The notes: generated by a model not told the origin, from the letters alone. Positions 1 to 6,035 are shown, counted from the first letter of the stretch. The stretch is DNA of 6,963 bases from Clostridia bacterium (GCA_017386965.1 JAFOGE010000236.1:1-6963); one strand, 5' to 3'. Made by a program: numbers and translations.

Positions 1-840
1 AAATACCGTCCGGACGGCATCCTTGTCAACGGCGAGCATAAAACGGTGCGCTACCGTCTGCAGGTCGGTGATGTTCTTTCGGTTACCACCGAGGACACCT
101 GCGCAAACACCGCTCTTGCTCCCGTCGAGCTTCCGTTGCAGATCCTCTACGAGGACGCCGATCTGGTTGTCCCTGCCAAGCCCGCGAACATGCCTACACA
201 CCCCTCCCGCGATCACTACGACGACACCGTTGCAAACGCGCTTGCCTTCCGCTACGCGCCACTGGGCGGCTCCTTTGTCTTTCGCCCCATCAACCGTCTG
301 GACCGCAACACAAGCGGACTTCTCCTGATCGCACGCAACAAGCTCAGCGCAGGAAAGATGACCCGCTCTATGCAGGACGGAGAAATACGGAAGACCTATC
401 TCGCCGTTTTGGATGGGGAGATGACGCAGGAATGCGGACGGATCGATGCCTCCCTGCACCGCACGGAGCAAAGCATCATTCTGCGCGAGGTGTGTCCCCA
501 CGATGCCCCGGATGCGGATCACGCTCTGACGGAATACCGGGTTCTTGCCGTTGGGAACGGACACACGCTGGTTCAAGCCAATCCTTTGACCGGGCGTACG
601 CATCAGCTTCGGGTGCATTTTGCATCGATTGGCCATCCGATTACGGGCGATGATCTCTACGGATGCGAAAGCGATCGGATTCCGCGTCACGCGCTACATG
701 CTTATGCTTTGACCTTCCCACACCCAACCACGGGGGAAAGCCTCTGCCTCACGGCTCCCTTGCCGCAGGATATGCTGGATCTGATTGAACAGGTACTTCC
801 AAATGCAATCCCTCTGAAATTTCAAAACGGAAAGGAGTAA
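1..840 (+). CDS. RluA-family RNA pseudouridine synthase, 5' end missing
   Basis: The reading frame is open from the first base, so the N-terminus lies outside the window; 279 residues are visible. Residues 1-28 (KYRPDGILVNGE then YRLQVGDVL) look like the end of an S4-type RNA-binding domain. The catalytic domain carries the RluA hallmark NRLDRNTSGLLL, with the presumed nucleophile Asp at visible codon 101 (bases 301-303), and the second family block GRTHQLRVHFASIGHPITGDDLYG-like at codons 198 onward. Enzymes of this family isomerise specific uridines in 23S rRNA or tRNA in the cytoplasm; the exact target (RluA, RluC or RluD type) cannot be told from sequence alone. The usual family length is about 290-320 residues, so only a few tens are missing. 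The usual His of HRLD is Asn here, a minor variation. The next gene starts 3 bp after the stop and its SD lies in this gene's last codons, so the two are probably co-transcribed. Confidence 0.93.
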   Translation, partial: KYRPDGILVNGEHKTVRYRLQVGDVLSVTTEDTCANTALAPVELPLQILYEDADLVVPAKPANMPTHPSRDHYDDTVANALAFRYAPLGGSFVFRPINRLDRNTSGLLLIARNKLSAGKMTRSMQDGEIRKTYLAVLDGEMTQECGRIDASLHRTEQSIILREVCPHDAPDADHALTEYRVLAVGNGHTLVQANPLTGRTHQLRVHFASIGHPITGDDLYGCESDRIPRHALHAYALTFPHPTTGESLCLTAPLPQDMLDLIEQVLPNAIPLKFQNGKE

Positions 841-843
841 GGA

Positions 844-1953
844 ATGCATTCCAAATCCAATACACCGAAAAAGCTTCCTCGCGTCTGCCTTGGAATCTAT
901 CTTCTCGGCGCGCTGAGCCTGATTCTGTATCTTGCCTTCCGCCTGTGCGTCCCCTTTGCAGATTTCTTCAACGGCACGGTGGGCGCCTTTTGCCGCCGCC
1001 TGATGGCCTATCTGACCGTCTGGATCCCCTTTTCCTTCGCCGAGCTTCTCCTGCTCTCCCTTCCCATCCTTTTGATTCTCTTGATCGTGCTTGCCTACCG
1101 CCGCTACTGCGATAGCCGACGCTCCGTTCTCGTTTTTTTGGGAATCCTTCTCTCCCTCCTTTTGTCCGTAGCGATTCTTTTTGTATGGACCTTTGCCGCA
1201 GGCTATTTCGGAACCCCTCTTGCAGAAAAGCTGGAGCTGGAGCGAAAGAAGGTAAGCAAGGAGGAGCTTGCCAAAACGGCCGCGATCCTGGCGGATGACC
1301 TGAACACCCTTTCGGATGCAATCTCCTTCTCGGACAGCGGAAGCTCGACTATGCCCTATTCCATTTCCGAAATGAATCAAAAGCTGCTGGACGCCTATGA
1401 TCGCGTACATGCAAAATATCCCTTCATTGATACCTTTTACAGTAAGGCAAAGCCCGTTCTGTTGAGCGAGCCAATGTCCTATACGCATATCACGGGGGTC
1501 TATACCTTTTTTACGGGCGAAGCAAATATCAACGTTCACTTCCCCGACTATACCATCCCCTTTACGGCCGCCCACGAGCTGGCGCATCAACGAGGGATCG
1601 CACGGGAGGATGAGGCGAACTTCGTTGCTTTTCTGGTATGCATGGAATCGGAGGATTCCTATATCCGTTACAGTGGAACGCTCAGTGTTTATGAGTACGT
1701 CGCCTCCGCACTTTATTCTGCGGACCGCGAGCTCTACAAGCAAAGCTACGCCTCTCTCTGCCGAGAGATCCAAGGCGAGCGTGCGGCTTACCGCGTTTTC
1801 TTTGAAAAATACCGTGATAACGTTGCAGCCTCGGTCAGCCAATCCGTCAACAACGGATACCTTACCTCCCAGGGAGCGCCCGAGGGGACCCGAAGCTATA
1901 ATCTGGTCGTGGATCTGACAGTCGCCTACTATCGGGCCATATTCCTTTCGTAA
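844..1953 (+). CDS. DUF3810-type membrane protein with HELAH zinc-metallopeptidase motif
   Basis: A 369-residue protein with three strongly hydrophobic segments near residues 12-36, 55-85 and 94-120, followed by a ~245-residue soluble domain. That domain contains H244-E-L-A-H248, the HExxH zinc-binding and catalytic signature, and E257 in REDEANF, a plausible third zinc ligand. The overall pattern (N-terminal helices, then HELAHQRG) matches the uncharacterised DUF3810 family; I recognise it by pattern, not by search. It is likely a membrane-bound metallopeptidase, but no substrate is known and even peptidase activity is an inference. The ATG at 844 has AAAGGAG at 831-837 with a 6-base spacer, embedded in the 3' end of the pseudouridine synthase gene, which suggests translational coupling. 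No strong terminator follows the gene. The long open frame on the opposite strand over this gene is a compositional shadow. Confidence 0.85.
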   Translation: MHSKSNTPKKLPRVCLGIYLLGALSLILYLAFRLCVPFADFFNGTVGAFCRRLMAYLTVWIPFSFAELLLLSLPILLILLIVLAYRRYCDSRRSVLVFLGILLSLLLSVAILFVWTFAAGYFGTPLAEKLELERKKVSKEELAKTAAILADDLNTLSDAISFSDSGSSTMPYSISEMNQKLLDAYDRVHAKYPFIDTFYSKAKPVLLSEPMSYTHITGVYTFFTGEANINVHFPDYTIPFTAAHELAHQRGIAREDEANFVAFLVCMESEDSYIRYSGTLSVYEYVASALYSADRELYKQSYASLCREIQGERAAYRVFFEKYRDNVAASVSQSVNNGYLTSQGAPEGTRSYNLVVDLTVAYYRAIFLS

Positions 1954-2003
1954 CCGCTGCCCCGAAAGTCGCATAGACTGTTGATGCGTCGAATCCTTCT
2001 CTC

Positions 2004-2030
2004 TTTTCTTTTTTTTGAAAAAAAGAAAAA
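2004..2030. repeat. A/T-only palindrome upstream of the murA promoter
   Basis: Arms 2004-2015 (TTTTCTTTTTTT) and 2018-2029 (AAAAAAAGAAAA) are perfect 12-bp reverse complements around a TG centre. As RNA it would form a weak A-U hairpin after the DUF3810 gene, with only a broken T-run behind it (2037-2045), so it is at best a poor terminator. Measured from a start site near 2072 it covers about -42 to -68, which is where an A-tract UP element for RNA polymerase alpha would sit. Both roles are inference. Confidence 0.5.
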
Positions 2031-2036
2031 TAAAAC

Positions 2037-2065
2037 TTTCTTTTTGGAAAAATCTATGCTATAAT
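2037..2065 (+). promoter_or_regulatory. Putative sigma-A promoter for murA (extended -10)
   Basis: A perfect TATAAT at 2060-2065 is preceded by TGC at 2057-2059, giving an extended -10. The hexamer 17 bp upstream, TTTCTT at 2037-2042, is a poor -35, which extended -10 promoters tolerate. The A-tract palindrome at 2004-2030 could add UP-element activity. A start near 2072 would give a ~100-nt leader before murA. Confidence 0.7.
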
Positions 2066-2074
2066 AGAAGCGGA

Positions 2075-2116
2075 GCATCCGAAAGGCAGGCAATTTCTGC
2101 ATCGCAGATCGGATGC
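2075..2116 (+). other. Structured 5' leader of murA mRNA (nested stem-loop)
   Basis: GCATCCGA (2075-2082) and TCGGATGC (2109-2116) are perfect 8-bp complements, and they enclose a second hairpin, TCTGC-ATC-GCAGA (2096-2108). With a start site predicted near 2072, the outer stem would lie almost at the 5' end of the transcript. Such a terminal stem may stabilise the mRNA or regulate it. I do not recognise a known riboswitch class and see no terminator-antiterminator pair. Confidence 0.5.
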
Positions 2117-2143
2117 AACGCGCACGAAATCACACCAAAGGAG

Positions 2144-2159
2144 TGGGGAGCGTTCCCCA
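2144..2159 (+). promoter_or_regulatory. Small hairpin between two SD-like sequences before murA
   Basis: TGGGGA (2144-2149) pairs with TCCCCA (2154-2159) over a GCGT loop. It is flanked by AAAGGAG ending at 2143 and by the functional SD AAGGAG at 2159-2164, which has a 7-base spacer to the ATG at 2172. The stem therefore touches the first base of the SD that decides the start. It could modulate ribosome access, or it may be chance; only the near SD is correctly spaced. Confidence 0.4.
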
Positions 2160-2171
2160 AGGAGCAAAGCT

Positions 2172-3437
2172 ATGCCAACGAAAATCGTGATCCGAGGCGG
2201 ACAGCCGCTTCACGGGGAGATTCCCGTCAGCGGCATGAAGAACGCGGCACTGCCAATTCTTTTTGCAACCATTCTGGTCGGCGGAGTTTGCGTTCTGGAC
2301 AACATCCCGGACGTTAGTGATATTGATATTTCCCTTCGGATTCTCGAATCCATGGGCGCGGAGATCTCCCGCAGAGGCGATTGTGCCATCCGCATCGATA
2401 CCAAAGCCATCGTTCAAGGATCGGCCCCCTTGGAGCTGGTCAAGCATCTTCGCGGATCGACCTACCTCCTTGGAGCAGAGCTTGGTGCCTTCCACAAGGC
2501 ATCGGTGGGCTGGCCCGGCGGCTGTGACTTTGGAAGCCGTCCGCTCGATCAGCACTTCAAGGGCTTCGAGGCGCTCGGTGCAGAGGTCACCACAGACAGC
2601 GGCTACATCTGCCTGCAGGCAAGCAACGGACTTCACGGAAACTCGGTCTATTTTGACGTTGCCTCAGTCGGTGCAACCGTAAACGTGATCCTTGCAGCAA
2701 CCCTTGCAGAGGGCTTGACCGTAATCGACAATGCCGCACGCGAGCCGCACATCGTTGACCTTGCAAATTTCCTCAATTCCTGTGGAGCAAACATCACGGG
2801 AGCCGGAACCTCCGTAATCAAGATCCGAGGGGTACAATCCCTGCACGGATGCTCCTATACGATCATCCCCGACATGATCGAGGCAGGCACCTTTATGGTC
2901 GCTGCCGCCGCAACGGGCGGATGGGTACAGATCCGTTCGGTCATTCCCAAGCACGTGGAAAGCGTGACGGCAAAGCTGACCGAGATGGGCGTTCAGGTGG
3001 AGGAAGGCGACGATTCCATTCTCGTCCGTTCCACGGGAGAGCTTCGGAACGTCAACATTAAAACGCTTCCCTATCCCGGATTTCCTACGGATATGCATCC
3101 CCAGTTTGCTCCCCTGCTTTGTATGGCAAACAACATCAGCTGCATACAGGAAAGCATTTGGGAGAACCGCTTCCGCTACGCGGAGGAGCTTCGCAAGATG
3201 GGAGCAAACATCATTCTGGACAGCCGATCGGCAACCTTTGTAGGAGGCAATCACCTCATGGGCGCTCCCGTGGATGCCATGGATCTTCGTGCAGGCGCGG
3301 CACTCATTATTGCCGGCCTTGCCGCTGAAGGAAAGACCGAGATCGGAGGCGTGGAATACATCAAACGCGGATATGCCGATATCGTTCATAAGTTCCGCAC
3401 GCTCGGCGCGGACATTGAAGAGATTGAGGTGGAATAG
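2172..3437 (+). CDS. murA: UDP-N-acetylglucosamine 1-carboxyvinyltransferase (MurA)
   Basis: A 421-residue full-length MurA, the cytoplasmic enzyme that transfers enolpyruvate from phosphoenolpyruvate to UDP-GlcNAc in the first committed step of peptidoglycan synthesis. The two-domain EPSP-synthase-like fold is indicated throughout. Key residues are visible: K23-N24 in GMKNAALPI (E. coli K22/N23), R94 in KHLRGSTY (R91), the catalytic loop WPGGCDFGSRP with C118 (the Cys that fosfomycin alkylates, E. coli C115) and R123 (R120), D307 in PGFPTDM (the general base D305), R373 in DLRAGAAL (R371) and R399 in IKRGYADI (R397). Because Cys is present, not Asp, sensitivity to fosfomycin is expected. The ATG at 2172 has AAGGAG at 2159-2164. 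The gene has its own promoter and a strong hairpin follows it, so it is probably monocistronic. Many Bacillota carry two MurA paralogues; which one this is cannot be decided here. Confidence 0.97.
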   Translation: MPTKIVIRGGQPLHGEIPVSGMKNAALPILFATILVGGVCVLDNIPDVSDIDISLRILESMGAEISRRGDCAIRIDTKAIVQGSAPLELVKHLRGSTYLLGAELGAFHKASVGWPGGCDFGSRPLDQHFKGFEALGAEVTTDSGYICLQASNGLHGNSVYFDVASVGATVNVILAATLAEGLTVIDNAAREPHIVDLANFLNSCGANITGAGTSVIKIRGVQSLHGCSYTIIPDMIEAGTFMVAAAATGGWVQIRSVIPKHVESVTAKLTEMGVQVEEGDDSILVRSTGELRNVNIKTLPYPGFPTDMHPQFAPLLCMANNISCIQESIWENRFRYAEELRKMGANIILDSRSATFVGGNHLMGAPVDAMDLRAGAALIIAGLAAEGKTEIGGVEYIKRGYADIVHKFRTLGADIEEIEVE

Positions 3438-3445
3438 CAAACGGT

Positions 3446-3465
3446 AGATTCGGCATTCAGAATCT
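3446..3465 (+). repeat. Short inverted repeat after the murA stop
   Basis: AGATTC (3446-3451) and GAATCT (3460-3465) form a 6-bp stem with an 8-base loop 8 bp after the murA stop codon, followed by a run of seven C (3467-3473). It is weak and has no T-run. It may only be part of the 3' untranslated region ahead of the larger hairpin. Confidence 0.3.
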
Positions 3466-3476
3466 GCCCCCCCGAA

Positions 3477-3522
3477 AAAGAGAGTGACCAAAATGCAGAG
3501 ATGCATTTTGGTCACTCTCTTT
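3477..3522 (+). terminator. Probable murA terminator: 21-bp perfect hairpin with GAGA loop
   Basis: Bases 3477-3497 and 3502-3522 are perfectly complementary over 21 bp, closed by a GAGA tetraloop (GNRA type), 39 bp after the murA stop. The stem base is AAAG on the left and CTTT on the right. The T-tail is short (CTCTTTCTGTG), so termination strength is uncertain, but position and stability favour a terminator. The inner AGAGTGA/TCACTCT pairing recurs in the hairpin at 4791-4825. The palindrome also explains why both strands here appear to encode similar short peptides; those open frames are artefacts. Confidence 0.75.
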
Positions 3523-3533
3523 CTGTGCTCTGC

Positions 3534-3556
3534 CGCCGAGCTTCATTGGCTCGGCG
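3534..3556 (+). repeat. GC-rich inverted repeat downstream of the murA terminator
   Basis: CGCCGAGC (3534-3541) and GCTCGGCG (3549-3556) form a perfect 8-bp GC-rich stem with a 7-base loop (TTCATTG), only 11 bases after the preceding hairpin. No T-run follows. It may be a second, backup stem at the end of the murA transcript or a DNA-level site; the function is unknown. Confidence 0.45.
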
Positions 3557-3651
3557 AAAGCATTGGACTGCGCCTGTCCCCCCAAGAAAAGATCCAAGTA
3601 AACGCCTTTCGATTTTATTGCCGTTTTTTAAAAAAATTCTACATTTTTCGG

Positions 3652-3680
3652 TTGAGAATACGAATACGAAATGATATAAC
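3652..3680 (+). promoter_or_regulatory. Sigma-A promoter for the small decarboxylase-beta-like gene
   Basis: TTGAGA (3652-3657) and TATAAC (3675-3680) are separated by 17 bp, with TGA at 3672-3674 giving an extended -10. An A/T-rich tract at 3626-3648 lies where an UP element would be. A start near 3687 would give a ~31-nt leader to the TTG start at 3718. Confidence 0.75.
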
Positions 3681-3717
3681 AAATGGGAAGTTTTTTCAAA
3701 GAAAAGGAGTGAAGATT

Positions 3718-4065
3718 TTGGAGTTTTTGACCGACTTGTTTTCCAACATTCCCGCCCTGTTTACCAACGGAGGGTGGAGATACCCTACCATGTGGCTCAT
3801 TGGCGGACTGCTGATCTTTCTTGCCATCAAGAAGAAAATGGAGCCCACTCTGCTTCTTCCCATGGGCTTTGGAGCAATCCTTGTTAACATTCCCGGTGCG
3901 GACGCCATTATGGATCATGGCGTGATCTCCACGCTTTACCATGCGGGTATCGCAAACGAGCTTTTCCCCCTGCTGCTCTTTATCGTCATCGGTCTGATCG
4001 TAGTCGCAACGATGATCCTCAATCGCGTCGATTCCACTCCCAAGCAGAAAAAGGACGACGAATAA
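3718..4065 (+). CDS. Truncated Na+-translocating decarboxylase beta subunit-like small membrane protein
   Basis: A 115-residue protein starting at TTG 3718, chosen because AAGGAG at 3704-3709 is 8 bases upstream; the open frame further upstream crosses the promoter and the murA terminator. Residues ~20-90 (MWLIGGLLIFLAIKKK, EPTLLLPMGFGAILVNIP, GIANELFPLLLFI) match the N-terminal part of the beta subunit of Na+-pumping oxaloacetate, methylmalonyl-CoA and glutaconyl-CoA decarboxylases (OAD_beta family). Full-length subunits run about 370-430 residues and continue with a GAM-DFGPLL segment. Here the match stops at residue ~90 and is replaced by VIGLIVVATMIL plus the tail NRVDSTPKQKKDDE. The ion-conducting core is absent, so it cannot pump Na+ alone. 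No frameshifted continuation is seen in the following bases, and no alpha, gamma or biotin subunit is nearby. Own promoter, good SD and own terminator argue for a maintained gene, although a decayed remnant is possible. Confidence 0.8.
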   Translation: MEFLTDLFSNIPALFTNGGWRYPTMWLIGGLLIFLAIKKKMEPTLLLPMGFGAILVNIPGADAIMDHGVISTLYHAGIANELFPLLLFIVIGLIVVATMILNRVDSTPKQKKDDE

Positions 4066-4089
4066 AGCCTTCCCGTCAAGGCCTGAAGG

Positions 4090-4138
4090 GCGCGGGTTGA
4101 CGTGGATACTCCGCCGAGAGTATCACGCCAACCCGCGC
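4090..4138 (+). terminator. Terminator between convergent genes
   Basis: A long stem pairs 4090-4111 with 4118-4138: 10 bp GC-rich at the base (GCGCGGGTTG with CAACCCGCGC), one A/C mismatch, 4 bp, one bulged G (4105), then 6 bp, with a 6-base loop. It lies 24 bp after the stop at 4065 and is followed by TTTGATT, a modest T-tail for the plus strand. In the minus direction there is no T-run, but the stem starts 17 bp beyond the amidase-fold gene's stop and may also help end that transcript. A smaller GCCTT/AAGGC hairpin sits at 4067-4082. Confidence 0.75.
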
Positions 4139-4155
4139 TTTGATTGTATAATGCT

Positions 4156-4734
4156 TTAGGTGGATCCTTCCGAGGAGGAAGCGACACCTCCGCCAAGAAG
4201 CAGCGCATAGCAGCGGTCGTCGTTCAGCTCGATCCGAACGCCCTCCAGATGCAAAAAGCGCGCATTGGCATAGCTGTAGCTGGAAAGCGGACGGTCCAAT
4301 GCATCGTTGGACTGTGCCGAAACCAGAATCTCGCCATCTGCGATCCCCGTGATCATCACCGTATGATACCAATCGCCTCTTGCATTCGCATACTGGATCA
4401 CGTCCCCGGGAACGGCTTCCTCCTGCCGCACCTCCACCGCATAGGGACCCACTCCTCCGTTCGAGGATGCGAATGGCTCCGCGCCCGTCAAAAAATCGTA
4501 GAAAAACTCCACTCCGCTCCATGCCGGAGCGCGGTCGTTGAGCGAAATGTAATACCAGCCAAAGTCCGGTGTGTAATTCATGACACAGCTCCCCGCAAGG
4601 ATGCATTGTGAAACAAAGTTGGTACAGTTTCCGCCGATCCCGCTGAAATCCGCAAACAACGGGTTCCTTCGAAGGGCCCAGGTTCTCGCATATTCAACGG
4701 CGCGCTCCCGCATATAAGGCTTCGTAACAAGCAT
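4156..4734 (-). CDS. Amidase-fold protein (Amidase_6 type, Cys/His)
   Basis: A 192-residue protein with the pattern of the putative amidase domain family (Amidase_6), related to NlpC/P60-like Cys-His hydrolases. The N-terminal block MRERAVEYARTWALRRNP is followed by GGNCTNFVSQC with probable nucleophile C37, then GWYYISLNDRAPAWSGVE, PGDVIQY, DWYHTVMITG with probable catalytic H124, and SAQSNDALDRPLSSY, whose D144 could complete the site. I chose ATG at 4734 because AGGAGG (bases 4748 down to 4743) sits 8 bases upstream; the longer in-frame ATG at 4761 would place that SD inside the coding region and has none of its own. There is no signal peptide or membrane helix, so the protein is predicted cytoplasmic unless exported otherwise. 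The substrate is unknown; cell-wall peptides are a guess from fold and from the neighbouring carboxypeptidase. The tail is Gly/Ser-rich. Confidence 0.87.
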   Translation of the reverse strand: MLVTKPYMRERAVEYARTWALRRNPLFADFSGIGGNCTNFVSQCILAGSCVMNYTPDFGWYYISLNDRAPAWSGVEFFYDFLTGAEPFASSNGGVGPYAVEVRQEEAVPGDVIQYANARGDWYHTVMITGIADGEILVSAQSNDALDRPLSSYSYANARFLHLEGVRIELNDDRCYALLLGGGVASSSEGST

Positions 4735-4790
4735 TGCATTTCCCTCCTCTTTGCAATTCATACAGTATTAGTATATACGGCACATAAAAA

Positions 4791-4825
4791 AGAGTGAGAA
4801 AGCGCAGGATGCGTTTTCTCACTCT
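4791..4825 (-). terminator. Rho-independent terminator of the carboxypeptidase gene
   Basis: A 16-position stem pairs 4791-4806 with 4810-4825, with a 3-base loop and one imperfect pair (4802/4814: G-U if read on plus, C-A on minus). On the minus strand it lies 9 bases after the stop codon of the carboxypeptidase and is followed by a run of T (plus-strand A 4786-4790), the classical intrinsic terminator form. On the plus strand the tail is AAAAGG, so it works only leftward. Its AGAGTGA/TCACTCT stem base is shared with the murA terminator. Confidence 0.88.
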
Positions 4826-4834
4826 AAAAGGTAC

Positions 4835-6001
4835 TTATTTCAAATAAGCATCTATGATGTCCTTGACGTCCTTCATGGTGCGGTGCTGGTAGTCCTCTCC
4901 GCCACCGAGGATCAGAACGTAGATCTCTCCGTCTGCTTTTCCTCTGCAGAAGAAGGCCAGGCAATGATTTTTCACACCATTCGCATCCTCAAGGTATCCC
5001 GTCTTTGCGCCGAGCAGCGTGGCATTCTGCAGGGAGAAATCCACCTTGTACGAATCCTTGTAGGAAGCAAGGCGCTCACCCAAGGAGCTGCTGAACTGAC
5101 GCGGATAGGTTGCTTCCTTCCCCTCCTTTTGGTAATATCCCTTGTAGGTATAGATCTCGGTACGACCGAGAATATCTGCGATCAGCTCATTTTGGACGGC
5201 ATAAGCCAGGATTGCCGCCATATCCGATGCGGTCGTATAATTGTTCTCGCTCTCGTATCCAACGGCATTATCGAAGTGTGTGTCGCGAAGGCCAAGCTCC
5301 TGTGCCTTTTGGTTCATCAGCTCCACAAAGGCCTTCTCCGATCCGCTGATCTCGCGATAGATCATATACACGCAGTCGGATGCTGAGGGGACACCGATTC
5401 CGTACAGGAGGTCGATAATGCGGAATTCATCGTTGAGATACTGGGGAATTTGCTCGCGCGACGGGATCAAGGCCGTGACCGTTCCAACGTAATCTCCGCT
5501 CGTACAGTAATCAACAACATCCTGTGTAAATATCAACCGACGCTCGAGATCCTCCTCCGTCAGATGCTCGCACGCCACAATCAGGGACATCACCTTGGTC
5601 ATGGATGCCGGGGAGAACTTGACGCCCGCATTTAAGGATGCAAGAATCTCGCCCGAGGAGGCCTTTACGAGAACGGCATATTTGGATGCCACGTCAACGG
5701 TGATCGGCGTCGTATCCGGGCCTGTCCACGGATAAGTCGGGATCTGTCCGTTGGAAAAGATCGGGATCTCCTGCGGAGCAGGATCGGTTTCCGGATCGGA
5801 TTCCGTTGCTCCTGTATCCGCGCCGTTCCCCGGAGTTGGAGCCTCTGTCAGAAGTGCGCCGATCGGGCCTGCCAAGAGGCAGACCAAAAGCAGAATCTCC
5901 AATATCATGAAAGCAATCATGCAAAGAAGGAATTGATCCTCTCTGCCAAGCCTTTTTTTCTCTTTCCGTTTTTCATTTTCTTGCATTTTGTTCTTGTCCA
6001 C
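4835..6001 (-). CDS. Membrane-anchored serine D-Ala-D-Ala carboxypeptidase (peptidase S11)
   Basis: A 388-residue penicillin-binding-protein-like carboxypeptidase that would remove the terminal D-Ala from peptidoglycan pentapeptides outside the membrane. Residues 1-21 are a very charged cytoplasmic stretch, 24-51 a single membrane helix (signal anchor), 52-100 a Pro/Thr/Asp-rich linker, and ~103-388 the S11 domain. Motif 1 is S133-M-T-K136 (SxxK, nucleophile S133). Motif 3 is K333-T-G335 in LLGAKTGYL. Motif 2 reads P-S206-A-S208-D, where the usual SxN has Asn replaced by Ser. The N-terminal anchor contrasts with E. coli PBP5, which uses a C-terminal amphipathic helix; I see no such helix here. 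The start is GTG at 6001, supported by AAAGGA (6016 down to 6011) with a 9-base spacer; ATG at codon 6 is the alternative. A near-consensus promoter precedes it. Whether it is vegetative or sporulation-linked (DacF type) is open. Confidence 0.93.
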   Translation of the reverse strand: MDKNKMQENEKRKEKKRLGREDQFLLCMIAFMILEILLLVCLLAGPIGALLTEAPTPGNGADTGATESDPETDPAPQEIPIFSNGQIPTYPWTGPDTTPITVDVASKYAVLVKASSGEILASLNAGVKFSPASMTKVMSLIVACEHLTEEDLERRLIFTQDVVDYCTSGDYVGTVTALIPSREQIPQYLNDEFRIIDLLYGIGVPSASDCVYMIYREISGSEKAFVELMNQKAQELGLRDTHFDNAVGYESENNYTTASDMAAILAYAVQNELIADILGRTEIYTYKGYYQKEGKEATYPRQFSSSLGERLASYKDSYKVDFSLQNATLLGAKTGYLEDANGVKNHCLAFFCRGKADGEIYVLILGGGEDYQHRTMKDVKDIIDAYLK

Positions 6002-6035
6002 CGGAACTCATCCTTTGCTTTGTAATACACTTAAA

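Noticed and set aside
694..1974. A 426-codon open frame on the minus strand
   Set aside because: It lies antisense to the well-supported pseudouridine synthase end and DUF3810 gene. Its translation is low-complexity and Lys/Gly/Glu-rich without domains, and it lacks a sensible SD; it is a shadow of the plus-strand coding frame.
1970..1992. CGCAT/ATGCG hairpin after the DUF3810 stop as an intrinsic terminator
   Set aside because: Only 5 bp of stem, a 9-base loop and about ten bases before the T-rich tract; too weak to call.
2664..3515. A 283-codon minus-strand open frame over murA
   Set aside because: It is antisense to a textbook MurA and its start lies in the terminator palindrome. The similar peptide read from the plus strand at 3484 has the same palindrome origin.
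3484..3717. N-terminal extension of the decarboxylase-beta-like gene back to ATG 3484
   Set aside because: It would run through the murA terminator, a GC hairpin and the gene's own promoter; the TTG at 3718 has a correctly spaced AAGGAG.
4147..4152. TATAAT at 4147-4152 as a plus-strand promoter
   Set aside because: It lies at the 3' edge of a minus-strand gene, just after a terminator, has no convincing -35 and no plus-strand gene follows it.
4735..4761. Upstream ATG at 4761 for the amidase-fold gene
   Set aside because: The strong AGGAGG lies inside this extension and is ideally spaced for ATG 4734; no SD precedes 4761.
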